From Candidatus Omnitrophota bacterium (GTDB lineage: Bacteria > Omnitrophota > Gorgyraeia > Gygaellales > Profunditerraquicolaceae): DNA of 40,031 bases. Below the pieces are notes generated by a model. The model searched no databases, was not told the DNA's origin, and worked only from the letters and a program-made list of their open reading frames with translations. Positions 27,727 to 37,619 of this stretch are shown here, piece after piece. How positions within the stretch are numbered: the stretch's first letter is position 1; each line of letters begins with the position of its first letter. Both the position numbers and the translations under genes were made by a program. The stretch spans positions 1-40,031 of the forward strand of contig JAQUPI010000011.1 of the NCBI GenBank assembly GCA_028716705.1, written 5' to 3'.

Positions 27727-29058
27727 CTATAGTATCGGTAAATATTTGTTTACTTCGTATTGCGAAACCTGGGCCTTATATTCGTCCCATTCCAATTTTT
27801 TGTTCCGGATAAAATACTCGAATACTTTATTCCCCAGGCAGTCCTTAACCAGCTTGCTCTCTTCGGCGATCTTTACCGCCTCAAAAAGATCCTCGGGCAG
27901 GGAATTTATGCAGGAGGTAGTTCTTTCTTCCCCGGTCATGTGATAAATATTGTCGTTCGCCGGCCCCGCCAATTTATACTTCTTCTCTATGCCTTCCAGG
28001 CCCGCCGCGAGCATAACCGAAAATGCCAGATAAGGATTGCAGGCCGGGTCGGGTGAACGGTATTCTATGCGCGTTGCCTTCTCTTTTCCGGGTTTATACA
28101 TAGGTACGCGTATTAAAGCCGAGCGGTTCATCTGTGCCCAGCATATATAAACAGGCGCTTCATATCCCGGGACAAGGCGCTTATAGGAATTGATCCATTG
28201 GCTTGTAATAGCCGTGATCTCGGGCGCGTGCTTTAAGAGCCCCGCGGTATAAGCCTTGCCTGTTTCCGAAAGATGGTATTTGTCTTTAATATCAAAGAAG
28301 GCGTTCCTTTGGCCTTTGAACAAAGACTGGTGGACATGCATACCGGATCCGTTTATGCCGAAGATAGGCTTAGGCATAAAAGTGGCGTATACTCCGTGAA
28401 GCCTGGCAACTTCCTTGACCACAAGCCGGTAGGTCATGACATTATCCGCCATTGTGAGGGCGTCGGTATAGCGCAAATCGATTTCATGCTGGCTTGGCGC
28501 GACTTCATGATGGCTGTATTCGACCTTGATCCCTAACGCCTGCATGGTCAATATGGTGTCGCGCCGCAGGTCCTGGGCTACATCCAAAGGGACCAGGTCA
28601 AAATACCCTCCCTGGTCCAAAGGCTGGGGGGCCGTGGGATTAGAAAAATAAAAATATTCCAGCTCCGGGCCGACGTAGTATGTAAATCCTTTCTTGGCGG
28701 CCCTGGCCAAATTTCTTTTTAAAACAAAACGCGGATCGCCTTCGAAGGGTTTTCCTGTCGGTTCATAAATATCGCAGAACATCCTGGCCACGCCGTGCTC
28801 TTCCCCCGAACGCCAAGGCAAAATCGCGAAAGTATCCGGGTCTGGCCTGGCGATCATGTCCGATTCTTCGATCCTTGCGAAGCCCTCAATGGAGGAACCG
28901 TCAAAACCCATACCCTCTTCGATCGCGCCTTCAAGCTCATCGGGCGTGATGGCAAAACCCTTCAAAAATCCCAGGACATCGGTAAACCAGAGCCTGATGA
29001 ATTTTATTTTATGCTCCTTTACCGCCTTCAGGATATCCGCCTTTGTCTTTTTTGCCAT
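27727..29058 (-). CDS. glnA: Glutamine synthetase type I, 443 aa (second, distinct copy)
   Basis: [60 protein letters not shown]. Confidence 0.97.
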   Translation of the reverse strand: MAKKTKADILKAVKEHKIKFIRLWFTDVLGFLKGFAITPDELEGAIEEGMGFDGSSIEGFARIEESDMIARPDPDTFAILPWRSGEEHGVARMFCDIYEPTGKPFEGDPRFVLKRNLARAAKKGFTYYVGPELEYFYFSNPTAPQPLDQGGYFDLVPLDVAQDLRRDTILTMQALGIKVEYSHHEVAPSQHEIDLRYTDALTMADNVMTYRLVVKEVARLHGVYATFMPKPIFGINGSGMHVHQSLFKGQRNAFFDIKDKYHLSETGKAYTAGLLKHAPEITAITSQWINSYKRLVPGYEAPVYICWAQMNRSALIRVPMYKPGKEKATRIEYRSPDPACNPYLAFSVMLAAGLEGIEKKYKLAGPANDNIYHMTGEERTTSCINSLPEDLFEAVKIAEESKLVKDCLGNKVFEYFIRNKKLEWDEYKAQVSQYEVNKYLPIL

Positions 29059-29082
29059 TGATCCTCCTTATTTATAAGCCGA

Positions 29083-30246
29083 CTACCGGCCCTTTTTTAA
29101 GAATACAGCGATCCTATTTAAGGCCTCTTTCAGGTTATCAAAACTTGAGGCGTAAGATATGCGCACATAATCTTTGTAAGACCCGCCGAATGCCGTACCC
29201 GGGACTACAGCGACTTTCTGCTCTTTTAACAGCCTTTTGGCAAACTCCAAAGAATCGAAACCGGTCTTTTTGACCGAGGCGAACGCGTAGAAAGCCCCCT
29301 GGGGATTGGCGCATTCGAGGCCCAGTTTATTCAATCCGCCGATCATGAATTCCCTGCGCCTTTTATATTCGCGTTTCATTTCCTCAACCGAGGCGCGGCC
29401 TCCGGCGAGGGCTTCACAGGCAGCCATTTGGGAAGTTATGGAAACGCACATAATGGTGTACTGGTGTATCTTGGTCATAGCCGAGATGATCTCTTTTGGG
29501 CCGCAGGCATAGCCTACTCTCCATCCTGTCATGGCGTAACTTTTGGAAAAACCGTTAAGGTAAACAGTGTTTTCCCTTGCCCCGGGAAGGGAAGGAAAAG
29601 GAGTATGGGCGAAATCGTATGTCAAGTCTTCATATATCTCGTCTGAAACACAAAGCAATTTATGCTTTAATACGACCTTGTTTAATTCGCTCAATTCCCT
29701 TCTTGTGTAGGAAACTCCCGTAGGGTTTGTGGGGTAATTCAAAATCAAGGCTTTTGTCTTTTTATCGATATGCTTTTCCAGCGCTTTAGGCGTAAGCTTA
29801 AAGGAATCCTTCTTTGTGTCGATGTATACCGGCTCACCGCCTGCCAATTCCGTCAACGCGCCGTAAGAAACATAATTTGGTGAAGGGATCAATATTTTAT
29901 CCTGCGGTTCTATGATCGAACGCAGGACCAGGTCAAAGGCTTCGCTCACCCCAACGGTAATCAGGATCTCGTCTTCGGGAGAATACTCCAGTCCGTGCCT
30001 GTTCTTTAAATAATGGCTTATGCTTAACCTTAATTTATAAAGCCCCTTATTCGATGTGTAAGAGGTGAACCCCTCTTCTAAGGAGTATATACCGGCTTCC
30101 CGTATTTGCCAGGGGGTGACAAAATCCGGCTCTCCTACACCCAGGGAAATGACCTCTTTCATACCGAGGACTAAATCGAAGAAGGCCCTGATGCCGGATG
30201 GTTGCATATTTTGGACTTTGGCGGAAATTATATTTCTCATGCTCAA
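29083..30246 (-). CDS. PLP-dependent aminotransferase class I/II
   Basis: VISLGVGEPDFVTPW..LNYPTNPTGVSYT..NGFSKSYAMTGWRVGY. Start TTG 30246 or ATG 30240. Confidence 0.95.
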   Translation of the reverse strand: MSMRNIISAKVQNMQPSGIRAFFDLVLGMKEVISLGVGEPDFVTPWQIREAGIYSLEEGFTSYTSNKGLYKLRLSISHYLKNRHGLEYSPEDEILITVGVSEAFDLVLRSIIEPQDKILIPSPNYVSYGALTELAGGEPVYIDTKKDSFKLTPKALEKHIDKKTKALILNYPTNPTGVSYTRRELSELNKVVLKHKLLCVSDEIYEDLTYDFAHTPFPSLPGARENTVYLNGFSKSYAMTGWRVGYACGPKEIISAMTKIHQYTIMCVSITSQMAACEALAGGRASVEEMKREYKRRREFMIGGLNKLGLECANPQGAFYAFASVKKTGFDSLEFAKRLLKEQKVAVVPGTAFGGSYKDYVRISYASSFDNLKEALNRIAVFLKKGR

Positions 30247-30728
30247 TATGAAATAGCTACCCTCTTATTTTCTTCTTTATGCCTGAGGATCACACCGTCT
30301 TCTTTATATTTTTTCAGCAGAAAATGCGTGCTGGTGCCCCTGACATTCTCCAGGGGGGAAAGTTTCTCAGCCACAAACCTGGAAACCGTATGTAAATCTT
30401 TGCCTTCAACGATCAACAATAGATCGTAAGTTCCGGATATAAGATAACAGCTGGTGACTTCCGGGAACGAATATATCCGTTCAGCAACCTTATCGAACCC
30501 CACGTCCTTCTGCGGCATGATATTTACCTCTATCAAGGCCCTGACCTCGCTTTTCGTGTTTTTTACCAATTCCCGGTTTATAACCGTCTTATACCTCAGG
30601 ATTACGCCTTCTTTTTCATATTTCTTGATGGTATCTTTTACATTTTGCGTTTTTTTCTTGAGCATCCTGGCAATATCGTCGGCGGTCGCGCGCGCGTCCT
30701 TTTCCAAAATCTCCAATATCTCATCCAT
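30243..30728 (-). CDS. Lrp/AsnC-family transcriptional regulator
   Basis: N-terminal HTH (ARATADDIARMLKKKTQNVKDTIKKYEKEGVILRYKTVIN) plus RAM-like domain. Confidence 0.9.
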   Translation of the reverse strand: MDEILEILEKDARATADDIARMLKKKTQNVKDTIKKYEKEGVILRYKTVINRELVKNTKSEVRALIEVNIMPQKDVGFDKVAERIYSFPEVTSCYLISGTYDLLLIVEGKDLHTVSRFVAEKLSPLENVRGTSTHFLLKKYKEDGVILRHKEENKRVAISY

Positions 30729-30789
30729 CTTAACCTCCCTGAAGATAGGATTATTTAGGTTTTAACGATAAGGGGTTGAATTTATTTGA

Positions 30790-30818
30790 ATTATATCACT
30801 TTAAAAAAGAGGGGTCAA
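30790..30818 (-). promoter_or_regulatory. Sigma-70 promoter of lrp-aminotransferase-glnA-ANTAR string
   Basis: TTGACC-N17-TATAAT. Confidence 0.8.
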
Positions 30819-30834
30819 GGAGAGTTTAGGGCGC

Positions 30835-31791
30835 TTATTGGTTCAGCCTGCGGGAGATTTCGTAGAGCAAACTTTCCGCTGTGGAGGGTTTTGGGATCAA
30901 AAATAACCTGGCCGAGGCGGTAACGGAAAATGTATTTTCAGATGCCTTGGAAATTTCTATTTTAACCAGCGCTTTTCTCACAATTCCCCTTATGAATCCA
31001 TTCGCCTGGTTTGCTTCGGTAACTTTGCCCAGCTCTTTTATGGCTTCCAGGCTGGCCGTGTAAGCTTTTATATATGTAGTATCAAAATCCGCTTTGGCGC
31101 TGTCTTTGCTCACGAATATGCCGGCTACTCCTGCCGGAAGCACGGCAACCCCTGCCGCGGCCGCGATACCGTAAACTTTCGCGCCCTTGATAGCGGCCTG
31201 TTTTAAAGGTTCAGCCAAAACCAGGGCCGCCAATTGCAATCCGCCGGGTATATCCTTGTAAGCCTTGCTGGTATTGATATCATAAACCTTGACTACCGGT
31301 TTTTCTCCGGAGGAAAAGTCCTTATGTATTAGCTTGCCTATTTTTAATTTAAGCAGGCCTATTCGCGCGGGTTCCCCGTTTCCTGTTTTTTTCCGGGGTT
31401 TTGCGTCTTTTTGGAAGAATTTTAAGGAATCCACGCTTATCTGTCCTTCTTTGTTCTTCGTGACTAAGAGTTCCTTCAGATCTACATATAAATACGGAAG
31501 GTGCAATCTCCTTTTAAATAAAGCGGAGCGGTCATATTCAAGTTCTATATTAGGGATATCTGCGAGGATTTCTCCGGAGGGGAAACCGGCGGGATTGTAA
31601 ACCTTAAGGCCTTTTGCAAGAATGCTGCTGCTTAAGAAATTGATGGAAAAAGTTCGTATATGTACGGGGGCTCCGGTTAGCTGAGTTAATCCGGCCGTGA
31701 CTATAGTCTTTATCACCGCATCCTTGAGCAGGAGCAAAAGAAGGAGTGTTATTAAAAGCGCGGTGATCAATTTTCTTTTCTTGAATTTCAT
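30835..31791 (-). CDS. AsmA-like/DUF748-like membrane-anchored protein
   Basis: N-terminal TM then VHIRTFSINFLSSSILAKGLKVYNPAGFPSGEILADIPNIELEYDRSALFKRRLHLPYLYVDLKELLVTKNKEG. Confidence 0.65.
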   Translation of the reverse strand: MKFKKRKLITALLITLLLLLLLKDAVIKTIVTAGLTQLTGAPVHIRTFSINFLSSSILAKGLKVYNPAGFPSGEILADIPNIELEYDRSALFKRRLHLPYLYVDLKELLVTKNKEGQISVDSLKFFQKDAKPRKKTGNGEPARIGLLKLKIGKLIHKDFSSGEKPVVKVYDINTSKAYKDIPGGLQLAALVLAEPLKQAAIKGAKVYGIAAAAGVAVLPAGVAGIFVSKDSAKADFDTTYIKAYTASLEAIKELGKVTEANQANGFIRGIVRKALVKIEISKASENTFSVTASARLFLIPKPSTAESLLYEISRRLNQ

Positions 31792-32129
31792 TTTTTTTCA
31801 TTGTGCGAGTCGTGTAACCGTAAAGCCCTGGCGATTCCCATGAAATCTACCTTATCAAACTGCACTCCCGCCAAAAACAAGGTCGGCTCCATAGCTTTTA
31901 GCCAGATCACTTTGGCATCGGCTTCCAGAGGCGGATTCCCATCCGGTATAAAAAGTTTTATCTTTAAAGACGTTTGCGGCAGCAGGTATTTCGCGGTTAC
32001 AACCATTCCTCCGCCCCCTGCGCTGATGTTCAATATCTTGCCTTTGCCTTCAACCTTCTGATCGTCCATGGTGTAAAATTCCACGGGAAATTCAAGATTG
32101 AACCGCTGAAATACTCTACGTTCTTGCAT
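31788..32129 (-). CDS. PilZ domain protein
   Basis: MQERRVFQRFNLEFPVEF..GKGKILNISAGGGGMVV, the RxxxR and (D/N)xSxxG motifs. Confidence 0.85.
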   Translation of the reverse strand: MQERRVFQRFNLEFPVEFYTMDDQKVEGKGKILNISAGGGGMVVTAKYLLPQTSLKIKLFIPDGNPPLEADAKVIWLKAMEPTLFLAGVQFDKVDFMGIARALRLHDSHNEKK

Positions 32130-32152
32130 GTGGATTAGCCCTTTTGGTCTTA

Positions 32153-32181
32153 ATTATAGTATATAATATATCAAAGGTCAA
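32153..32181 (-). promoter_or_regulatory. Sigma-70 promoter upstream of the PilZ gene
   Basis: TTGACC-N17-TATAAT. Confidence 0.75.
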
Positions 32182-32214
32182 AAGAATTATCCCTGTCCAT
32201 TCAATGGCTTATCT

Positions 32215-33825
32215 TTACTGCAAACCCTCTATCACTGCCTGGGCGACATTGGTGAGGTGATCGCCTATTTTTTCCAGGTTACTGATCGTATCCAAAAAGA
32301 TCACCCCTGAAAGGACATTACATTGCCCCTGCTGCAGGCGTTTAACATGGTTTTCTTTTAATCTGTCCCTCAAGGTGTTTATTTGGCATTCCTGCTCTAA
32401 AACCATCTTCGCCTCATCTGTGTTTTTTCTTTCCAGGGCATTAACAGCGCAGTCGATCATCCGGTTTATATCTTCGTACATCTTCTGCAATTCTTCTGTA
32501 GCCATCTTGGAAAAGGGAAGCTTGCTGTCAATTTGCTGCTCAGCCAGGTCCCTTAAGTTCTCGGCGTGATCCCCTATTCTTTCCACATCATTGATCGCGT
32601 GGATAAGGGGGGGTATCTTTTTAGATTCTTCCAAGCTTAACTCGTGCTGCATTAATTCCACAAGATAATTAGTGATCGCCTCTCTTAAAGAATCCACCGC
32701 CTCTTCCCCCCTGGTTATCCTTTCCAAAGACTTCGCGTCGTTTTTAATGAAGCTGTTCACGGCTGTACCTACCATTCTTTGAGTCAAGCCCAAGGTCCTT
32801 ACCGTCTCCTTGATCGCCGCCTCTACGGCAATAGAAGGAGTGTTCAGTAAATGGCGCTCCAGATATTTAGGCATAGATTCGATCTCTTCCTCCTCTTCAC
32901 CCTTGACTATCTTGGTAAGCAAACCGGCATATCCGCGAATAAACGGCAGGAAAATAAGCGTATTTATTATCTTGAACAAGGTATTGGCGTTAGCGATCTG
33001 CCGGGGAAGGTCGCCGGATGTGTGGACGACCAGATTCTGGAAAAAACCCAGGAAAGGAAGAAAGATAACCACTCCGATAATATTAAACATGATGTGGCCA
33101 ACTGCCGCCCGCCTTGCGGAAATATTAGTGCCAAGGGAGGCTAATAATGCCGTAACGCAGGTTCCTATATCGCAACCCAAGACCAAAAGTATAGCCGCAC
33201 GCAGGTCTAATAAATTCACCATGGCTAAGCCTATAACCATACCCGTAGTAACAGAACTGCTCTGGAATATCGCAGTGACAACCATGCCGGTCAATATCGC
33301 TAGAAAGGGGTTCTTGCTGAAAGTAACGAACGCGTTATTAAACCAGGAGTATTGGCCTAAGGGCTTAACTACGTTGGTCAATATATTCAAACCCAAAAAA
33401 AGGATGCCAAATCCCATCAGGAACTCGCCCACATATTTTTGGCTTTTCCTCTTGGCAAGAAATATAGTCAGCATACCGATACCAATGATCGGAAGCGCGT
33501 AATCCGTAAGCCTGAAAGCGATCAACTGGCCGGTGACAGTGGTACCGATATTGGCGCCGAATATAACCCCCAGCGCCTGCACCAGCGTCATCAGGCCGGC
33601 ATTTACAAAACCTACCACCATCACGGTGGTAGCGGAAGAAGATTGAATTATGCTTGTTATGCCCGCGCCGACCACTACCCCTCTTTTCGGACCGCCGGTC
33701 AGGCTGTGGAGGATCTTGCGCATCCTTCCGCCGAACGCTTTATGAAGCCCTTCGCTCATCTGCCATATGCCGTAAATAAATAATCCTAAACCGCCTAAAA
33801 CTCCGAAAATGATCTCCTTAATCAT
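32215..33825 (-). CDS. Na/Pi cotransporter family protein with PhoU-like domain
   Basis: GLGLFIYGIWQMSEGLHKAFGGRMR..SSSATTVMVVGFVNAG..GANIGTTVTGQLIA; C-terminal PhoU helices. Confidence 0.93.
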   Translation of the reverse strand: MIKEIIFGVLGGLGLFIYGIWQMSEGLHKAFGGRMRKILHSLTGGPKRGVVVGAGITSIIQSSSATTVMVVGFVNAGLMTLVQALGVIFGANIGTTVTGQLIAFRLTDYALPIIGIGMLTIFLAKRKSQKYVGEFLMGFGILFLGLNILTNVVKPLGQYSWFNNAFVTFSKNPFLAILTGMVVTAIFQSSSVTTGMVIGLAMVNLLDLRAAILLVLGCDIGTCVTALLASLGTNISARRAAVGHIMFNIIGVVIFLPFLGFFQNLVVHTSGDLPRQIANANTLFKIINTLIFLPFIRGYAGLLTKIVKGEEEEEIESMPKYLERHLLNTPSIAVEAAIKETVRTLGLTQRMVGTAVNSFIKNDAKSLERITRGEEAVDSLREAITNYLVELMQHELSLEESKKIPPLIHAINDVERIGDHAENLRDLAEQQIDSKLPFSKMATEELQKMYEDINRMIDCAVNALERKNTDEAKMVLEQECQINTLRDRLKENHVKRLQQGQCNVLSGVIFLDTISNLEKIGDHLTNVAQAVIEGLQ

Positions 33826-33868
33826 GTTCTTCTCCTTCTACAGATCTTAAACGGCTCATATGATAATG

Positions 33869-34546
33869 TTAAAATACTAATTTCAATTTGGCCCCAAAAA
33901 CATTTATAAAGGGCCAGTTTGTGGTAGTCTTTCCGACGGTACGGGTATGCTGCAACAGATAATAAAATTCCCCTTTAATGTTTTTAGCGGCCGTAAACCC
34001 GGCTCCCGAATAAAAACGGTTATTATTAAATGCTGTCCCCCTGAAGGCTATAAAAAGTTCGTCGGAAAGATACGGCCTGATCTTGAACCTGGTAAACTCC
34101 CATGGGAACCTCGCCGCAATGGTATTACGGTAACGCCAAAAATCAGTTTGATAATCGAAATGCCTGTACTCAACGCGGTTACGGTCGCTGAAACTAAAAC
34201 CCAGCATATCCCATTTAAAAACCGCGTTTACGCACGGCTCATTTTCTATCCTGAATTTTCCCTTCCGCCTTTCATATATGTGCCGGTAATTAAGGCTTAA
34301 ATCGAAGTTTTTATTGAACGCATAAAAGAATCCGACGTCATAATGATGGTAATAAAGCTGGTTGGCGTTGTCTGCGTAGCGGAATTCCTCCTCCGCGGTT
34401 ACCTTTGCTTTTTCGCTTATTTGCTTCTCCTGGCTGTTAGAATTCCAGATCTGGAAATCCCCGTTATCATAAGCGAAAGCCTCTCTGCTTACGGCTATTA
34501 AAAAGAACGCAAATAATATTATTTTTGGTTTGATACCGCTAATCAC
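33869..34546 (-). CDS. DUF2490-like outer-membrane protein
   Basis: Signal peptide; FQIWNSNSQEKQISEKAKVTAEEEFRYADNANQLYYHHYDVGFFYAFNKNFDLSLNYRHIYERR. Confidence 0.75.
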   Translation of the reverse strand: MISGIKPKIILFAFFLIAVSREAFAYDNGDFQIWNSNSQEKQISEKAKVTAEEEFRYADNANQLYYHHYDVGFFYAFNKNFDLSLNYRHIYERRKGKFRIENEPCVNAVFKWDMLGFSFSDRNRVEYRHFDYQTDFWRYRNTIAARFPWEFTRFKIRPYLSDELFIAFRGTAFNNNRFYSGAGFTAAKNIKGEFYYLLQHTRTVGKTTTNWPFINVFGAKLKLVF

Positions 34547-35009
34547 GGGTAATACCCAATATCAGGTACCTTAGTTTTCCGGCGGGGATCTGGATCTCGG
34601 CGACTTCATTCAATTTACGGTTCAGCAGTCCAGAGCCTACCGGAGAAGAAGTAGAGATCTTGCCTAAAGAGTAATCGGCCTCCTCTTCGGAAACAAGCGT
34701 ATATTCCAGCTGTTCTCCCGTATCTATATCCTTAAGTTTAACCTTCGCCCCGATCAATACCTCATCCTTGGGAATATCATCGCCCAAGATACGGCACCGG
34801 CTGAGTTTTCCTTCGAGCTCATGTATTCTTTTTTCATTCAACCCTTGAGCATCTTTCGCGGCGTCGTATTCCGCGTTCTCTGAGATGTCCCCGTGGGACC
34901 TTGCTTCCCCTATCGCTTTTGACAATTCCCTGCGTTTCACTTTTTTTAAGTGCTCTAATTCTTCAACCAATTTTTTGTGCCCTTGCGGCGTAAGGTATAT
35001 CTCGTTCAT
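34539..35009 (-). CDS. greA: Transcription elongation factor GreA
   Basis: MNEIYLTPQGHKKLVEELEHLKKVKRRELSKAIGEARSHGDISENAEYDAAKDAQ; ATG at 35009 overlaps upstream stop. Confidence 0.96.
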   Translation of the reverse strand: MNEIYLTPQGHKKLVEELEHLKKVKRRELSKAIGEARSHGDISENAEYDAAKDAQGLNEKRIHELEGKLSRCRILGDDIPKDEVLIGAKVKLKDIDTGEQLEYTLVSEEEADYSLGKISTSSPVGSGLLNRKLNEVAEIQIPAGKLRYLILGITRD

Positions 35010-35680
35010 TTTCTTCCTCCGCAGGCGTTCACGCAAACTCCGCAGATATACTGGTCCACCAAACGCTGTTTCTGGAATTCCTTTAATTTTTCAAAGCATT
35101 TCAAATGATCGAAGCCGGAGGGATTTTCTTTTATCGCATGAGCCGGGCAGGCATCAATGCATAATTTGCAAACGCCGCAAGAATGTTTCAGGGGCTTATC
35201 GATTTTTAAAGGCATATTGGTAAGGACGGTAACCAGGCGCGACTGGCTGCCTAACTCTTTATTTACCAGTAAATTGTTCCTTCCGATCCAACCTAAACCG
35301 GCCAGATAGCCTATTTTCTTATGTGAAAGGTGCGCCTTCTGGTTTTTCCAGTCTGTGATCTGCGACGCGGGTATAGGCAAGGAAAGATAACCTTTTTTCT
35401 GTATATAATTGCTTGCCTTAAGGGCGATCTGGTCAAGCAGTGCGTTTACGGCGCGGTAATGGTGGAAGTAAAGCCTTGTCGGAGCGCTTTCGATCTCTTT
35501 CAATATGCCCTTGGACAATCGTAAGCCCAAAGCGACTGCCTTATCCAGCCCTTCCAGGGCATTCTTTGATAACGCGAATTCTTTCTTTAAATCTTCTATA
35601 CCGCCGGCGACACCAAACAAATCTACGCCTAAATCCAGGCAGTATTTCTTGAGGCTTTCGTAGTTTTTATTTTTATCCAT
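35006..35680 (-). CDS. QueG-like double 4Fe-4S protein (short form)
   Basis: LAGLGWIGRNNLLVNKELGSQSRLVTVLTNMPL..CGVCKLCIDACPAHAI..QYICGVCVNAC. Confidence 0.8.
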   Translation of the reverse strand: MDKNKNYESLKKYCLDLGVDLFGVAGGIEDLKKEFALSKNALEGLDKAVALGLRLSKGILKEIESAPTRLYFHHYRAVNALLDQIALKASNYIQKKGYLSLPIPASQITDWKNQKAHLSHKKIGYLAGLGWIGRNNLLVNKELGSQSRLVTVLTNMPLKIDKPLKHSCGVCKLCIDACPAHAIKENPSGFDHLKCFEKLKEFQKQRLVDQYICGVCVNACGGRK

Positions 35681-37520
35681 TCTTTCTCAAATAGACCATT
35701 AATATTGAAATAGCTGCCGGCGTGACTCCGGAGATGCGGGACGCCTGGCCTAAATTCATAGGCTTGAATTTATCCAACTTCTCTTTTATCTCGCGGGAGA
35801 GCCCGTTTATGCCCTTATAGTCCATTTCCTGCCGCAGCTTTATCTTCTCCAGATTCTTGAACTTCTCTACTTCCGCCATTTGCCGCTGTATGAAACCGCT
35901 ATATTTTACCTGCGTCTCGACCCCGTGCAGGGCATACTCGGGTATGTCCAAACCCAGGCCAAAACCTTTCAGGTCATTTAAATTTATATGCGGCCTCTTT
36001 AATACTTCCTCCAGGGTAACGGGCCTGTTGATAACTGAGGTATTCAGGCTGAGAAGGCGGTTATTCACCGTTTCTTCAGGCTTAAGGCGCGATTTACGCA
36101 AAAAATTTATGCCTTCTTTGATCGCCTCTATCTTTCTCTGTAAATTCCGGTAAGCATGGCCCGGCACAAGCCCGAGATCATGGCCGGTTTTCATAAGCCG
36201 CAGGTCGGCGTTATCTTCGCGTAAAATCAACCGGTATTCCACCCGAGAAGTAAACATCCGGTAGGGTTCATTCGTCCCTTTGGTAGTCAGGTCGTCGATC
36301 AGCACCCCGATATAACTCGAAGCCCGGTCTAAGATCAGCGGCTCTTTTCCTTTTACCCTTAAAGCGGCGTTAATACCGGCGACTAATCCTTGGGCCGCTG
36401 CCTCTTCATACCCGGTCGTACCGTTTATCTGCCCCGCCAGGTATAAATTTTTGATCGACTTCGTTTCGAGAGTAGGATAAATTTGAGTGGGTTCTACCAC
36501 GGCGTGCTCTATGCCGTAGCCAAAACGGATCACGCGCGCCTCTTCTAACCCTTCGATGGAATGCAGGATCTTGAGTTGTGTTTCCTCGGGTAAGCTGGTA
36601 GATAAACCATTGGGATAGATCTCGGCAGCATCGTATCCTTCCGGCTCAAGAAAAACCTGATGCCGCTCTCTATCGGCAAACTTTACCACCTTATCTTCTA
36701 TGGATGGGCAATAGCGTACGCCCGTTGCCTTGATTATCCCGGCGTACAATGGCGATTTATCCAGGTTATCCTTGATTATCCGATGGGTATTTGTATTGGT
36801 ATATGTTATGTGGCAGGGGATCTGTTTTTGGTTTATTTTTTTCGTGGAAAAAGAAAACGGCTTGGGCGGCTCATCCCCTTGCTGAAGGATCAGCCTGGAG
36901 AAATCTATGCTGTTCTTATCCAGGCGCGGGCAGGTGCCGGTTTTGAACCTTAATAGCCTAAATCCGGTTTCACGCAGGTTTTCCGCTAGATCGCATGCCG
37001 CGGGCTCATTAATGCGCCCGGCGCTATAATGTTTCAAGCCGATATGTATCAGGCCGTCTAAGAATGTACCGGCGCACACAATTACGCATAAAGAACGGAC
37101 CTCTTCGCCTGCTGAAGTTATGACTCCGGAGATCATTCCGGGCCTTATTATCAGTTTCTTTATTTCTGCTTCTTTTATGGAAAGATTTTCCTGTCCCTCA
37201 AGCGCCTTTTGCATATACCTGGCGTACGCATTCTTATCAATCTGCGCCCGCGAAGACTGCACTGCCGCGCCCTTTGAGCCATTGAGTATCCTGAATTGTA
37301 TCCCGCAGGCGTCTGCCGCCGCGCCCATTTGCCCGCCGAGCGCGTCTATTTCCTTAACAAGCTGGCCCTTGCCCACTCCGCCTATGGCCGGATTGCAACT
37401 CATCAGGCCGATAGTCTCCCGCTTAAAAGTCAAAAGGAGGGTCTTGCAGCCCATGCGCGCCGAAGCCAAAGCCGCCTCGATCCCCGCATGCCCAGCGCCG
37501 ATAACAATCACGTCGTACAT
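35673..37520 (-). CDS. mnmG: tRNA uridine 5-carboxymethylaminomethyl modification enzyme MnmG
   Basis: YDVIVIGAGHAGIEAALASARMGCKTLLLT..CNPAIGGVGKGQLVKEIDALGG..AGQINGTTGYEEAAAQGL. Confidence 0.97.
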   Translation of the reverse strand: MYDVIVIGAGHAGIEAALASARMGCKTLLLTFKRETIGLMSCNPAIGGVGKGQLVKEIDALGGQMGAAADACGIQFRILNGSKGAAVQSSRAQIDKNAYARYMQKALEGQENLSIKEAEIKKLIIRPGMISGVITSAGEEVRSLCVIVCAGTFLDGLIHIGLKHYSAGRINEPAACDLAENLRETGFRLLRFKTGTCPRLDKNSIDFSRLILQQGDEPPKPFSFSTKKINQKQIPCHITYTNTNTHRIIKDNLDKSPLYAGIIKATGVRYCPSIEDKVVKFADRERHQVFLEPEGYDAAEIYPNGLSTSLPEETQLKILHSIEGLEEARVIRFGYGIEHAVVEPTQIYPTLETKSIKNLYLAGQINGTTGYEEAAAQGLVAGINAALRVKGKEPLILDRASSYIGVLIDDLTTKGTNEPYRMFTSRVEYRLILREDNADLRLMKTGHDLGLVPGHAYRNLQRKIEAIKEGINFLRKSRLKPEETVNNRLLSLNTSVINRPVTLEEVLKRPHINLNDLKGFGLGLDIPEYALHGVETQVKYSGFIQRQMAEVEKFKNLEKIKLRQEMDYKGINGLSREIKEKLDKFKPMNLGQASRISGVTPAAISILMVYLRKNG

Positions 37521-37579
37521 ACTCTTTTAGGGACAATCTTCCGGTAATCGGGAGAGAAAGCCCGCTATTAATGCGTTAT

Positions 37580-37614
37580 GGGGACACCCTTAGCTTTGGC
37601 TGAAAGGGCGTCCC
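37580..37614. repeat. Imperfect palindromic hairpin between apgM and mnmG
   Basis: GGGACACCCTT AGC TTTG GCT GA AAGGGCGTCCC. Confidence 0.7.
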
Positions 37615-37619
37615 TCTAT

